From an uncultured Anaerolineales bacterium (lineage in GTDB: Bacteria > Chloroflexota > Anaerolineae > Aggregatilineales > Aggregatilineaceae): 64,000 nucleotides of DNA. Under the pieces are notes generated by a model. The model ran no database searches. It was not told the DNA's origin and saw nothing but the letters and a program-made list of their open reading frames with translations. Below, piece by piece: positions 41,673 through 50,763 of the stretch. The stretch covers positions 42,685 to 106,684 of the forward strand of contig CAKZOB010000054.1 in NCBI GenBank assembly GCA_937135955.1, given 5' to 3'. How positions within the stretch are numbered: the stretch's first letter is position 1; every line of letters begins with the position of its first letter. Made by a program: the position numbers and the translations under genes.

Positions 41673-42956
41673 ATGCGAGTGCTCTATCTGACCGCCGAAC
41701 TCCCCGAACCGGCTCACGCCGGCGGCACGCTGCGCACCAATGGCTTGTTGCGTGCGGTACACGCTGCCGGGCATGAGGTACATGTGCTGTCTTTCGCCAC
41801 ACACGAGCGATTTAACGCACAACGCTCTGCTCTGGCTGAGTTCTGCGCTCGCGTCGAGATCGTGCCGCCGCCGTTCCGCTCGCGGGCCGACCGTCTGCGC
41901 GACCTGCTGTTCAGCGATCGGGCCGATATGCAGCGCCGCTATTACTCGCCGCATTATGCGCAGGCGCTGACCCATATGCTGGAGCAAACCCCTTACAACC
42001 TGGTGCAGATGGAAAGCCTGGAGATGACCATCTATGCACCCGTGGTGCGCCGCGTGCAACCTGGCACGCCGCTGATTTACGATTCCTTCAACGCCGAATT
42101 CGATCTGCAGCGCAGCATCTGGCAGGCCGAGAAACGACAGCTATCTCGCTTGCCAGGAGCGCTCTACTCCTTCGTCCAGTGGCGTCGCCTGACGCGCTAT
42201 GAGCGCCAGGTCATTCATACGGTCACCCATACTATTGCCGTGTCTCAGGCAGATGCCGCTGCCTTCCAGCGCCTGGTGCCTGGCTGTGCCGTCACCGTTG
42301 TGCCGAATGGTATAGATACCAGGCGCTATGCTCGCGAAGACACCACGCTCGATCTTGGCCCGGCGGCGCTGGTTTTCACTGGCTCGATGGACTATCGCCC
42401 CAACGTGGACGCCGTATTGTGGTTTGCCGAGCATGTCTTCGAGCGGGTGCGCGAGCACGTGCCGGAAGCGAAGTTCTTCGTCGTGGGCAACCGCCCTCAT
42501 CATCGCCTCAATGCCCTGCGCAACCGCGCCGGCGTGCAGATTACTGGCTGGGTGCCCGACGTGAATCCCTTTCTTCATGCGGCCACAGTGTACGTAGCGC
42601 CCTTACGCATGGGCAGCGGAACCCGCCTGAAACTGCTGCAGGCCATGGCTGCACGGCGGGCTATCGTTTCCACCAGCACCGGCGCTCAGGGTCTGGACGT
42701 GCAGGACAGAGTCCACCTGCGCCTGGCAGACACCGCCGAAACTTTCACCGCCGCCATCATCGAGTTGCTGCAACGTCCAGCCGAGCGAGCCGCTCTGGGC
42801 GAACGGGCTGCCGAACACGTGGCCCGCTGCTACGACTGGTCGGTGATTGCGCCGCGCCTGCTGGCTGTCTACGAATCTATCTGGCAGAGTGCACGCTTCT
42901 CTGGAAAGGAACAACCTCATGCCCCACAGCCAACCCCTGCATCCGACCAACGGTGA
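41673..42956 (+). CDS. Glycosyltransferase, GT4-like (TIGR03087-like)
   Basis: This protein has 427 residues of GT-B fold. The N-terminal part begins RVLYLTAELPEPAHAGG. The central motif VVPNGIDTRRY and VFTGSMDYRPNVDAVLWF opens the C-domain, and the donor-site motif is PLRMGSGTRLKLLQAMA. This plan is typical of sugar transferases linked to exopolysaccharide loci. Its 3' end overlaps the PPK2 gene by 38 bases. The sugar is not determinable. With the preceding enzyme it probably adds successive residues to one glycan. Confidence 0.82.
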   Translation: MRVLYLTAELPEPAHAGGTLRTNGLLRAVHAAGHEVHVLSFATHERFNAQRSALAEFCARVEIVPPPFRSRADRLRDLLFSDRADMQRRYYSPHYAQALTHMLEQTPYNLVQMESLEMTIYAPVVRRVQPGTPLIYDSFNAEFDLQRSIWQAEKRQLSRLPGALYSFVQWRRLTRYERQVIHTVTHTIAVSQADAAAFQRLVPGCAVTVVPNGIDTRRYAREDTTLDLGPAALVFTGSMDYRPNVDAVLWFAEHVFERVREHVPEAKFFVVGNRPHHRLNALRNRAGVQITGWVPDVNPFLHAATVYVAPLRMGSGTRLKLLQAMAARRAIVSTSTGAQGLDVQDRVHLRLADTAETFTAAIIELLQRPAERAALGERAAEHVARCYDWSVIAPRLLAVYESIWQSARFSGKEQPHAPQPTPASDQR

Positions 42957-43728
42957 GCGCGTCCGGCTGGCCGACTATGCGCCAGATTTCGTCGGCACCT
43001 ACAACAAGCAGTCTGCTCAGGAGGTGCTCGATAGCAATCTGGCTCGCCTGCGCGAACTGCAGAACGTGCTCTACGCCGAACACAAGCACGCCGTGCTGAT
43101 CATCCTGCAGGGGATGGACGCCAGCGGCAAAGACGGCACCATCCGGCACGTCATGCGCGGCATCAACCCGCAAGGCGTGCAGGTGACTAGCTTCAAAGTG
43201 CCCACCGCCGAGGAACTCGACCACGACTTTCTGTGGCGCATTCACCAACATACACCTGGCCGCGGCATGATCGCTATCTTCAACCGTTCACACTACGAAG
43301 ACGTGCTGGTCGTGCGCGTCGAGGAACTCGTGCCACGCAGCGTATGGGAAGCCCGCTACGAGCATATCAACGCCTTCGAGCGCCTGCTGGCCGATAGTGG
43401 CGTGACGATCCTCAAGTTCTTCCTGCACATTTCCAAAGCGGAGCAGAAGAAACGCCTTGAAGAGCGCCTGCGTCTGCCAGAAAAGCGGTGGAAATTCGCA
43501 GTGGGCGACCTGCATGTGCGCCAGAAGTGGAACGATTACATGGCCGCCTATGAAGACGCCCTCACCCGCTGCAACACACCCTGGGCACCCTGGTACATCG
43601 TGCCCGCCGACAGGAAGTGGTATCGCAACCTGGTCATTTCCAGCGTGCTGGTCGAGACGCTGGAGCGGCTCGACATGCGCTACCCGTCCGCGGAACCAGG
43701 ACTCGAACGCATCATCATTCCCGATTAG
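42919..43728 (+). CDS. ppk2: Polyphosphate:nucleotide phosphotransferase
   Basis: This protein has 269 residues. The PPK2 Walker A motif GMDASGKDGT lies near 62-71 and the lid/Walker B segment FNRSHYEDVL near 125-134, with NPQGV and SFKVP between them as in class III enzymes. These move phosphate between polyphosphate and AMP, ADP or other nucleotides. AAGGA stands eight bases before the ATG, inside the end of the glycosyltransferase gene. Its stop TAG shares three bases with the stop of the convergent rqcH gene. Confidence 0.9.
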   Translation: MPHSQPLHPTNGERVRLADYAPDFVGTYNKQSAQEVLDSNLARLRELQNVLYAEHKHAVLIILQGMDASGKDGTIRHVMRGINPQGVQVTSFKVPTAEELDHDFLWRIHQHTPGRGMIAIFNRSHYEDVLVVRVEELVPRSVWEARYEHINAFERLLADSGVTILKFFLHISKAEQKKRLEERLRLPEKRWKFAVGDLHVRQKWNDYMAAYEDALTRCNTPWAPWYIVPADRKWYRNLVISSVLVETLERLDMRYPSAEPGLERIIIPD

Positions 43729-45431
43729 CGCCCCTGATCGCCACGGGGCACCACTTCGATAGGCGTCTCGTTGCGATAGGTCACCATACCGGGTTTGCCG
43801 CCCTTGATCTTGCGCACATATTTGCGCTGGGTGACATCTACCAGCACCCGCGCCTCATTCCGCGCGGCGCTGTAGTAGGCGGCCAACTCTGCCGCCCGGC
43901 GGATCACCTCTGGCGGCACGTCGCCGCCGCCCGACTTGATGATCACGTGCGCGCCGGGCACACCCCGCGCGTGCAGCCATAGATCGGCTGGCCCGCCTTT
44001 CTCAAAGCTCACCTGATCGTTCTGGCGAGCGTTACGCCCGATCCAGATCACGTGACCGGAGTCGGTCGTCACTTTGAGCGGACCGGCCAGACCGCCGCGC
44101 GGCCCGGCAGTACGCGGCCCTCGCCAGTACCCCTGCTGTTGCAACGCTTCCTGCACCTCCCCGATCTCTGGCCAGTTGGTCGCCAGTTCGAGATCGGTGG
44201 CCAGTTGATCCAGGTAGGCCAGCTCTTGCTCAGCGGCAGCGATCAGTTCGGGCACGCCAGCGCGGGCACGCTTGGCTTTCTCATATTGTTCAAAGTAGCG
44301 CCGCGCGTTTTCGAGCGGAGTCAGGGTTGGATCGAGCGGGATCACCAGTTCCGGGCCGTCTACCTCATACGCGGCTCGCAATTCGCGCGCTCCGGGTGGT
44401 AGGGTGTACTGATAGGCCAGCAACAATTCCCCACTCTGACGCAGACGCTCCAGGGTGGCATCATCCTGCAGACCGCTGCGCAAGGACTCCAGCTTTTTCT
44501 GCAAGCGGGTGCGTGCCTCGGCAATGGCCTGTCGCACAGGCTGACGGGCTGCCTCGTAAGCATCCGCTCCTACCAGAGGGCCATAGTACTGCACCAGCGC
44601 TGCACTGATGCCAGACGTTGGTTCCCACCCTTCCAGGTGCGTCAACGGGTAGGCCGCATAGGCAGTCACCGTCCCTGCGCTGCGCGTCACCCCTGGCTGG
44701 AAACGCCCCTCCCGAAATGCGCCGAACATCTCCTGCAGCACGGCCAATAGCGCGCGGGGGGCAGTGTCACCCGCTCTGGCATTGGCTTCACCAGTCGCGC
44801 GGAAGACGATTTCTCTGGCCAGCAAGGGGCTGATACCCAGCACTCCCCGCGTGAGCACCTCACGCGCCCGTTCGCCGGGATTGGCATCGAGCATCTCGCC
44901 CAGCAAAGCTGGCGTCAGGGCCAGAGGATCGCGCTTCAGACGTTGCGGCGGGGGTGGCTCATAGGGCTTGCCGGGCAGACTGACCCGCACACGATTCTCC
45001 CGTGGCCCGACGCGGCGCAGAGAGTCCATGATCACGCCGTCGTGTCGCACCAGCAACACATTGGCCCGGCGCTCCATCGGCTCAGCGATCAGAGAAAACA
45101 CGCCTTCAGGGCTGTCGAGCTCCAGGATGATCACCCGTTCCCAAGGGGGCTGCCGAATAGCGCTGATCCATGCTCCCTCAACGTAGCGCCGCAGGAGCAG
45201 GCCCAGCGGCGAAGGCGTGATTACCCCGCGCCGCAGCTTATCTGGGCTGAGATGCACGCGAGCAAATTGCTGATGAGCGCTCAGCACCACGTAGTGCCGC
45301 CGATGGCTGGCATAGACTTCTAACCCGATAGTCTCTGGATCAACCTCGACCGTGTCTTGCACGCGCCCCCCGACCAGGAGCGCGCTCAGTTCGCTCACCA
45401 CCGCCATGGCGGTCACAGCGTCAAAATACAT
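43725..45431 (-). CDS. rqcH: Ribosome quality control factor RqcH (NFACT family)
   Basis: This protein has 568 residues. The NFACT-N domain starts MYFDAVTAMAVVSELSALL with the expected DLR-region variants. A helix-hairpin-helix follows, then a long coiled coil near 300-420 (RTRLQKKLESLRSGLQ, ENARRYFEQYEKAKRA). The NFACT-R domain has GRNARQNDQVSF and DLWLHARGVPGAHVII. The family binds stalled 50S-peptidyl-tRNA and adds C-terminal alanine tails. AAGGA precedes the ATG at 45431. It diverges from the YjjX-like gene. Confidence 0.9.
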   Translation of the reverse strand: MYFDAVTAMAVVSELSALLVGGRVQDTVEVDPETIGLEVYASHRRHYVVLSAHQQFARVHLSPDKLRRGVITPSPLGLLLRRYVEGAWISAIRQPPWERVIILELDSPEGVFSLIAEPMERRANVLLVRHDGVIMDSLRRVGPRENRVRVSLPGKPYEPPPPQRLKRDPLALTPALLGEMLDANPGERAREVLTRGVLGISPLLAREIVFRATGEANARAGDTAPRALLAVLQEMFGAFREGRFQPGVTRSAGTVTAYAAYPLTHLEGWEPTSGISAALVQYYGPLVGADAYEAARQPVRQAIAEARTRLQKKLESLRSGLQDDATLERLRQSGELLLAYQYTLPPGARELRAAYEVDGPELVIPLDPTLTPLENARRYFEQYEKAKRARAGVPELIAAAEQELAYLDQLATDLELATNWPEIGEVQEALQQQGYWRGPRTAGPRGGLAGPLKVTTDSGHVIWIGRNARQNDQVSFEKGGPADLWLHARGVPGAHVIIKSGGGDVPPEVIRRAAELAAYYSAARNEARVLVDVTQRKYVRKIKGGKPGMVTYRNETPIEVVPRGDQGR

Positions 45432-45560
45432 CGTGTGCTATCCTTACAGACGGGCTTGGCCCGCCCCAATGGTGGGCGCATTCAGACCTGGGGCAGAATT
45501 GACCACAGGATATACAAGAACACTACCCCAAGGCGTGAATGTACCCCCATCCGTGCCCAG

Positions 45561-45589
45561 TAGTCATTTTACGGGGCCAATGCTACAAT
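45561..45589 (+). promoter_or_regulatory. Promoter of the NTPase-lipoprotein pair
   Basis: TAGTCA at 45561-45566, 17 bases, TACAAT at 45584-45589. The start codon lies 30 bases downstream. Confidence 0.55.
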
Positions 45590-45618
45590 GCGCTGAGGTT
45601 CTTGGAAAGGGGCAGCCT

Positions 45619-46158
45619 ATGCGCATCGCCATCGGGTCTACTAATCCGGTCAAATGCCAGGCAGTGCAGGCCGTGCTCCAGCCGCTCTTTCCCGATGCCA
45701 CTTTCGTCACGCTGGACGTGCCGTCGGGCGTCTCTGCCCAGCCCTGGGGAGATGAGGAAACGCGCAGGGGTGCCTACAACCGCGCTCACGCTGCCCTGAA
45801 CCAGACAGGCGCTGACCTGGGCGTCGGTCTGGAAGGTGGCGTGCAGGAGTCTGAATTCGGCCTGCTCACCGCGGCCTGGTGTGTGATCGTGGACGCTTCT
45901 GGACGGGTGGGCGTAGGAGGCAACTCGTGCGTGCTGCTGCCCTCCAGCGTTGCCGCCGACGTGCGTGCCGGACTCGAACTTGGCGAGGCGATGGATCGGC
46001 TGGTCAACCGCGCCAATACCAAGCACCAGAATGGAGCTATCGGCATTCTGACGGATGATCTGGAGACGCGCCAGAGCGCCTATGAGACGCTCATTCGCCT
46101 GGCACTGGCTCCCTTTATTCACCCTGAATGGTATCCTGACGCCCGCGTCAAGCCGTAG
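45619..46158 (+). CDS. Inosine/xanthosine triphosphatase (YjjX/DUF84 family)
   Basis: This protein has 179 residues. The start motif IAIGSTNPVKCQAVQAVL is typical, followed by VPSGVSAQPWGDEETRRGAYNRA and the metal-binding acidic part GVGLEGGVQE. The end motif is KHQNGAIGILTDDLETRQ. The family removes non-canonical purine triphosphates. GGAAAGGGG precedes the ATG at 45619. A lipoprotein gene follows after 28 bases. Confidence 0.88.
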   Translation: MRIAIGSTNPVKCQAVQAVLQPLFPDATFVTLDVPSGVSAQPWGDEETRRGAYNRAHAALNQTGADLGVGLEGGVQESEFGLLTAAWCVIVDASGRVGVGGNSCVLLPSSVAADVRAGLELGEAMDRLVNRANTKHQNGAIGILTDDLETRQSAYETLIRLALAPFIHPEWYPDARVKP

Positions 46159-46186
46159 GTCGGGCTGCAATAGTGGGGGATCGCGC

Positions 46187-47635
46187 ATGAGAACACGAAC
46201 CTTCTTCCTGGCAGTGATCTTGATGGCGTTCGCGCTCACGCTTGCGGCGTGCGGCGAAGAACAAGCCGGCGTGGTAGCTCGTCCGGTTGTGCGTTTGCAG
46301 GTCAACGACCGCACCTACGAGGAAAACGTCTACAGCTATTGCTGGCCGGAATCTGCCGACAACGTGGTCTGCGATGTAGACGCCGTGGCGCTGGTTCAGC
46401 CCCTGCAGAACGTGCCAGTGACGCAGGGTGACGCAGTGCAGTTCGTGTTGGATAGCGCCGCCGGAACGCCAGCGCGCTTCACTGCCACGCTGCTCGGCTT
46501 CGACGACGTGCGCGATCTCGGGAGCGGGCCAGTCGCTCCCTACGATGCACAGCTCGAAGACAATCTCTACCGCGTGCGTGTAGACGCCGAATACGACAAC
46601 GTGTCCGGGCATCCCGCGTACGTCTCGTATGTCTTCGGGCTGGCGGTGAGCGGCATCATTCAGCCCACCCCCACGCCAACGCCCACCGAGACCCCTGTGC
46701 CCACAGATACGCCGATCCCCACTGACACGCCAACGCCACTCCCCACCCCGACTCTCACGCTGGCTCCCACGCTCACGCCGATCACGGAGACGGTTGTCCC
46801 CGCCGCCACAACGACACCCGTGCCCTCTCCTACTGGCACACAGGTTGAGGCGGCACCGGCTACCAGCACGCCTGCGATAGCGCCAGTTGTAGGTGACCTC
46901 GGTTTGATTCCTGTCACGGGCACTGTGAGCGTGGTAGACAAAGGAGTCACCTTGCCTGTCGTGGGCGCAACGGTGCGCTACGAGCACACTTCACTGGCGC
47001 GGCCCGAAAATGCCAGCGCGGGAGCAGCCGCGACGGGTGCCCAGGGTCAGTTCACCATCGGCCCATTGCCATTGCACGATACCGACACGATCACCGTGAC
47101 CGCGTCCGCGCCCGGCTACATCACACAGACGCTCCGGCTGACCGGCCTCGAACTGTGGAACATGGCGGGCAAGATCACCTTTGTGCTGGAACCAGCCGCG
47201 CAGCCAACCAGCGTACCGCGCACTGCAACGCCTACCCCGGCCACCCGCAGCGAAACGATCACGACTGTCCCGCGCATTACCCTGACGGTGGGCGGCCTGA
47301 CGCACGTGCCGGTCGGTTATCAGTTCTGCCAGCAACTGCCCGATGGCACCCGCAGTTGCCGCGAGTTGCCCGCACCAGATAGCCCAACACAGCGCCTGAC
47401 GCTCCTGCGTGGTGCGGCTGCCCAACTGCAGATCGAAGGGGCACGCCCTGTGGCAGTGCGTCTGGAGTATCTCACTGACACGGGCCTGCTCACCGGTCAG
47501 CCGGAAGAACGTCCCGGCGACAATACCGTATTGTTCACGGTGACGCCCGAAGCAGGCTCGTATATCCTGGCCGTCCGCGTCACCTGGACGGGCTACGACG
47601 CAACGTACTTCTTCCGGGTGGCAGTGACGGGATAA
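46187..47635 (+). CDS. Lipoprotein with Thr/Pro linker and carboxypeptidase-regulatory-like domain
   Basis: This protein has 482 residues. The signal peptide ends in lipobox LAAC near residue 22. Residues 30-155 form a beta domain whose pattern (TQGDAVQFVLDSAAGTPARF) recalls small outer sensor domains. Residues 160-240 are Thr/Pro repeats (PTPTPTETPVPTDTPIPT). Then comes a CarboxypepD_reg-like domain (VVDKGVTLPVVGATVRYE to APGYITQTL), a second short linker, and a last domain of about 115 residues with two Cys. It is expected outside, anchored by lipid. The function is unknown; such domains often bind glycans or peptides. Confidence 0.65.
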   Translation: MRTRTFFLAVILMAFALTLAACGEEQAGVVARPVVRLQVNDRTYEENVYSYCWPESADNVVCDVDAVALVQPLQNVPVTQGDAVQFVLDSAAGTPARFTATLLGFDDVRDLGSGPVAPYDAQLEDNLYRVRVDAEYDNVSGHPAYVSYVFGLAVSGIIQPTPTPTPTETPVPTDTPIPTDTPTPLPTPTLTLAPTLTPITETVVPAATTTPVPSPTGTQVEAAPATSTPAIAPVVGDLGLIPVTGTVSVVDKGVTLPVVGATVRYEHTSLARPENASAGAAATGAQGQFTIGPLPLHDTDTITVTASAPGYITQTLRLTGLELWNMAGKITFVLEPAAQPTSVPRTATPTPATRSETITTVPRITLTVGGLTHVPVGYQFCQQLPDGTRSCRELPAPDSPTQRLTLLRGAAAQLQIEGARPVAVRLEYLTDTGLLTGQPEERPGDNTVLFTVTPEAGSYILAVRVTWTGYDATYFFRVAVTG

Positions 47636-47665
47636 CGGGCGCATTTTGCAAGTACCCACCGTCCG

Positions 47666-47694
47666 TTGGAGCGACGGGGGTTCCATGATAGAAT
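47666..47694 (+). promoter_or_regulatory. Promoter of the small membrane-protein cluster
   Basis: TTGGAG at 47666-47671, 17 bases, TAGAAT at 47689-47694. The ATG at 47707 is only 12 bases after the -10 box, so the leader is at most about six bases. Confidence 0.5.
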
Positions 47695-47706
47695 GAGAGA
47701 GGCGTG

Positions 47707-48174
47707 ATGAGTCGACGAGCCAGCCCATCAGACCCGGTCGCGCGGCACCGCCGTGCGGTGCGCAGACGGATCGTTGCACCGGTGGCAGGGGCTGCACTGG
47801 GATTGCTGGCGGTGTGTGGAGCACTGATCGTCGCCGTGGCCACAGGGGCGCTGGCCGACACGCAAGTCACCACGGTGATGGGCATCGTGGCGACAACTTT
47901 CATCGCCCTACCGCTGACGATCCTGTGTCTGATACCCTATGCGCTCCTGGCAATACTGGCCGCGTTGAGCGGTCATGCATATACGGGAGTGCGCGGGCCG
48001 CTGCGGTCGCTCCGCCAGCAAACGGAACAACTGGCAGCAACCACCGCAAGGGTAGCTCCCCGGCTGGCTGCGCCGTTCGTTGCGCTGAATGTTCGAGTAA
48101 CTCGCTGGGAATATGTGTTACGGGGGCAGCCGCCGCAGGCGCTGCCTGGTGACGAGGAGACGACCCATGGCTGA
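47707..48174 (+). CDS. Small membrane protein with two TM segments
   Basis: This protein has 155 residues. It has an Arg-rich N-terminus, membrane segments at about 23-50 and 58-87, and a C-terminal amphipathic helix (LRSLRQQTEQLAATTARVAP). A GTG lies directly before the ATG. I do not recognise the family. It overlaps the next gene by eight bases, so the three small genes 47.7-48.7 kb are one translationally coupled unit. Confidence 0.55.
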   Translation: MSRRASPSDPVARHRRAVRRRIVAPVAGAALGLLAVCGALIVAVATGALADTQVTTVMGIVATTFIALPLTILCLIPYALLAILAALSGHAYTGVRGPLRSLRQQTEQLAATTARVAPRLAAPFVALNVRVTRWEYVLRGQPPQALPGDEETTHG

Positions 48175-48418
48175 GCGAATCAAAGTTCTGGAAGAACAGG
48201 GAGCAAACGCGCTGAAGCTAGCCGAAGAGCAGATCAATGAACTGCTCAAGAGCCTGGAGGAACAGGACACTCAGGTATGGGCCTATCTGATCGGCGGGGT
48301 CATCGCGCTGATCGCGGGCCTGATCGCCGCCTATATCTACACTCAAACCATGCGCGAGCGGCGCAAGAGTCGCCTGGAGCGCATCAAGGAATCGCTGCGC
48401 GGAGGGTTGCCGCGATGA
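48167..48418 (+). CDS. Small helical single-TM protein
   Basis: This protein has 83 residues. An amphipathic Glu-rich helix (KLAEEQINELLKSLEEQ) is followed by one membrane segment, IGGVIALIAGLIAAYIY, and a basic tail RERRKSRLERIKE. GAGGAGA stands six bases before the ATG. The shape is like YtxH-type stress proteins, but the similarity is only of layout. It overlaps the next gene by four bases (ATGA). Confidence 0.6.
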   Translation: MAERIKVLEEQGANALKLAEEQINELLKSLEEQDTQVWAYLIGGVIALIAGLIAAYIYTQTMRERRKSRLERIKESLRGGLPR

Positions 48419-48666
48419 CTTCTGACATTCGCCCCGATTCCCAAGAGACGCGCGATGCTTCGTGGAAATTGCGTGTCTATCTGCTTGGCGCGCTGATCGG
48501 CCTGGCTGTGGGGCTGATCTCGGCCTATTTCTACGCTCGCGTCTCTGAGGAGAACGGGTTCGAGCGACCCAACCGCATCCCGACCATGGACGCGCTGAAA
48601 CTGGCTGTATCTCTGCTCTCGGTCATTCGGCAGATCACCGATCTCGGCGCGAAACGTGGTAGTTGA
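48415..48666 (+). CDS. Small single-TM protein
   Basis: This protein has 83 residues with one membrane segment, YLLGALIGLAVGLISAYFY, whose pattern (LIGLAVGLISAYFY) echoes the segment of the gene before it, followed by a short helical tail ending DLGAKRGS. The start overlaps the preceding stop as ATGA. The two small proteins may be diverged copies or partners. No family is recognised. Confidence 0.6.
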   Translation: MTSDIRPDSQETRDASWKLRVYLLGALIGLAVGLISAYFYARVSEENGFERPNRIPTMDALKLAVSLLSVIRQITDLGAKRGS

Positions 48667-48688
48667 GAGAGGATCGCTGTGCCTCCAT

Positions 48689-48717
48689 CCGGCGGGGGAA
48701 GGACTATCCCCCGCCGG
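48689..48717 (+). terminator. Strong GC hairpin after the small membrane cluster
   Basis: A perfect ten-base-pair stem CCGGCGGGGG/CCCCCGCCGG with a nine-base loop is followed by TGTGTTTCCC. It probably stops or slows transcription between the small membrane genes and the glycosidase; the T content is weak. Confidence 0.45.
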
Positions 48718-48744
48718 TGTGTTTCCCTTGACCTCAGCGCGACC

Positions 48745-49896
48745 ATGAAAACCTGGCAGCTCTCCCTGGCACGTCAACAGGCACCGCGCGGCCTGCGGTT
48801 GCTGGCCCTGTTGGGGCTGGCCTATGGCCTGTTCACCATCCGCCCTGCCCCTGCTCGCGTGGTTTTAGGCCCGCCGCAGACGGTGCAGACCATCAATCCC
48901 ACTGTCTGCGTGCACACGCGCCTCACCGATGAAGTCGAGGAATGGAAGATTCAGCGCACCCTGCAACTGGTGCGCGAAATGGGTGCGGCCACCATCGTCG
49001 AGTTCTTTCCCTGGCCCTATATCGAGCGCGAGCGCGGCTCCTACGACTGGGAACACGCCGACCGCATCATGCGCCATGCGCAAAACCAGGGCCTGACTGT
49101 GCTGGCCCGCCTGGGACTGGTGCCAGACTGGGCACGTCCACCCGTCCAGGAGAAGGTGACCACCCTGACCTACCTGCCTTATGAGCGTTTCGAGGATTTT
49201 GCGCGGTTCGTGGGCGCGTTCGTGGAGCGCTACGGCGAACGCCTGGGCGGTGTGATCATCTGGAATGAACCCAACCTGAGCTATGAATGGGGCGATCGCG
49301 GCCCCGACCCCGAAGCCTACACCGAATTGCTGCGCCTTTCCTATCAGGCCGCGCACGCAGCCAATCCGCGGGTGCTGGTGCTCGGCGGCGCGCTCGCTCC
49401 AACCACAGAACCCGAAGGCAGCGGCAGTGGCATGAACGAGATGCGTTTTCTGGAACGCATGTATCAGGCGGGCGCTGCTCCCTACTTCGACGCCCTGGCC
49501 GCGCATACCTACGGCTTCACCGCTGCACCATCCGATCCGCCCGATCCGACGACGATCAACTTTCGCCGGGTTGAGCTGCTGCGGGCAGTTATGGAACGCT
49601 ATGGTGACGGGGACAAGCCGGTCTACATCACCGAGAGCGGCTGGAGCGATGACCCGCGCTGGACGCGGGCCGTGCGCCCCGGTCAACGCATCGCCTACAC
49701 GCTGGAAGCGCTGGACATGGCGACCGCTTGGCCCTGGGTGGAACGGCTATGCCTGTGGCAGTTCCGGCAACCCGCCGACACCTTCAACCGCCGCGACGCC
49801 TATTACGCCCTGGTCTCGTCCGACTTCGTGATCAAGCCCATCTACGAAGCAGTACAGGCTTACGCTCGCGGCTGGCCCATCCCCTACGTCCCATGA
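48745..49896 (+). CDS. Secreted clan GH-A glycoside hydrolase
   Basis: This protein has 383 residues. It has an N-terminal hydrophobic signal/anchor (LLALLGLAYGLF), then a (beta/alpha)8 barrel with the acid/base motif VIIWNEPNLSYEW and the nucleophile motif VYITESGWSDD. These two glutamates fit the clan GH-A families (GH5/GH39-like). The ATG at 48745 is used. A GTG at 48679 has a better ribosome site, but the frame between them spans the hairpin at 48689-48717 and codes for a non-signal stretch. Its stop overlaps the solute-binding-protein start (ATGA). Confidence 0.75.
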   Translation: MKTWQLSLARQQAPRGLRLLALLGLAYGLFTIRPAPARVVLGPPQTVQTINPTVCVHTRLTDEVEEWKIQRTLQLVREMGAATIVEFFPWPYIERERGSYDWEHADRIMRHAQNQGLTVLARLGLVPDWARPPVQEKVTTLTYLPYERFEDFARFVGAFVERYGERLGGVIIWNEPNLSYEWGDRGPDPEAYTELLRLSYQAAHAANPRVLVLGGALAPTTEPEGSGSGMNEMRFLERMYQAGAAPYFDALAAHTYGFTAAPSDPPDPTTINFRRVELLRAVMERYGDGDKPVYITESGWSDDPRWTRAVRPGQRIAYTLEALDMATAWPWVERLCLWQFRQPADTFNRRDAYYALVSSDFVIKPIYEAVQAYARGWPIPYVP

Positions 49897-50747
49897 GCAC
49901 GCGCCCCCTGCCCTATGCCGCCCACCCGCTTCTCTTGAGGCGTTGGGTTCGCCAGCACCCGCGCCTGGTACTGGCGGGACTGATCGCGCTGCTGGGCGCG
50001 ATCCTGGCCTGGCAACTCACCCGGCCCGGCGCGCCCTTCGGCCCACAGGATAGCACCTGGCGGCGAGTGCAGATCAACCGCGACCTGTACGTGGGTATGG
50101 ATCCCAGCTATCCCCCCTTCGCCGTATGGACGCCAGAACAGATCGTCGGCATCGAAGCCGACCTGGCGCGGGAGATCGGGCAGCGCCTGGGCGTGCAGAC
50201 GCACATCCTGATCATGGGCTTCGATAGCCTATATGACGCGCTTTACACCGGTATGGTAGACATGGTGATCGCCGGTCTACACCCTAACCAGGCCCTGACC
50301 GAATGGGTCTACTACTCGCAGCCCTATTTCGACGCCGGACAGGTGCTCGTTTCGCCTGTCAGCGCTCCCATAAACAACATGCGCGACCTCGACGGCAAAA
50401 CACTGGCCGTAGAAATGGCTTCGGCGGGCGATCAGGCGGCGCAACGCTGGACGCGGCGGCTACGTTCGCTCACCGTGCAACGTTTTCTGTTGCCCCAGGA
50501 AGCCATGCAGGCCGTCGCGGAAGGTCTGGCTGCGGCGGCGCTGGTGGACACAATCAGCGCCTATCAATACCTGGCCCAACACCCCGAGCTGCGCCTGGCC
50601 GACCGGACCTCAGTGGCCGCACCCTATGTCATCGCCATGCGCAAGGCAAATTTCCGCCTGACGGCAGAAGTTGAACGCGCGTTGAAAGCCATCAAGTCCG
50701 ACGGTACACTCGACGCCATTCTGGCCCGTTGGCTGACTGGCTCTTGA
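49893..50747 (+). CDS. Membrane-anchored family 3 solute-binding protein
   Basis: This protein has 284 residues. One N-terminal membrane segment, LVLAGLIALLGAILAW, is followed by a complete SBP_bac_3 domain. It has LYVGMDPSYPPFAVWTPEQ at its start, GIEADLAREIGQRLG, the hinge part MRDLDGKTLAVEMAS, and an end helix KAIKSDGTLDAILARW. This family usually delivers amino acids to ABC importers, but no permease or ATPase gene is near. It is translationally coupled to the glycosidase, so it may instead act as a sensor or bind a released product. Confidence 0.78.
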   Translation: MSTRPLPYAAHPLLLRRWVRQHPRLVLAGLIALLGAILAWQLTRPGAPFGPQDSTWRRVQINRDLYVGMDPSYPPFAVWTPEQIVGIEADLAREIGQRLGVQTHILIMGFDSLYDALYTGMVDMVIAGLHPNQALTEWVYYSQPYFDAGQVLVSPVSAPINNMRDLDGKTLAVEMASAGDQAAQRWTRRLRSLTVQRFLLPQEAMQAVAEGLAAAALVDTISAYQYLAQHPELRLADRTSVAAPYVIAMRKANFRLTAEVERALKAIKSDGTLDAILARWLTGS

Positions 50748-50763
50748 GTCGCAGGAGGCACCC

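Noticed and set aside
41673..43728. Frameshift joining the second glycosyltransferase and PPK2
   Set aside because: Each protein is complete in its own frame with normal ends; the 38-base overlap is ordinary coupling.
48679..48744. GTG start at 48679 for the glycosidase
   Set aside because: It has a fair ribosome site, but the frame would run through a perfect ten-pair hairpin and add a non-signal peptide before the hydrophobic anchor. The ATG at 48745 was preferred; the choice is not certain.
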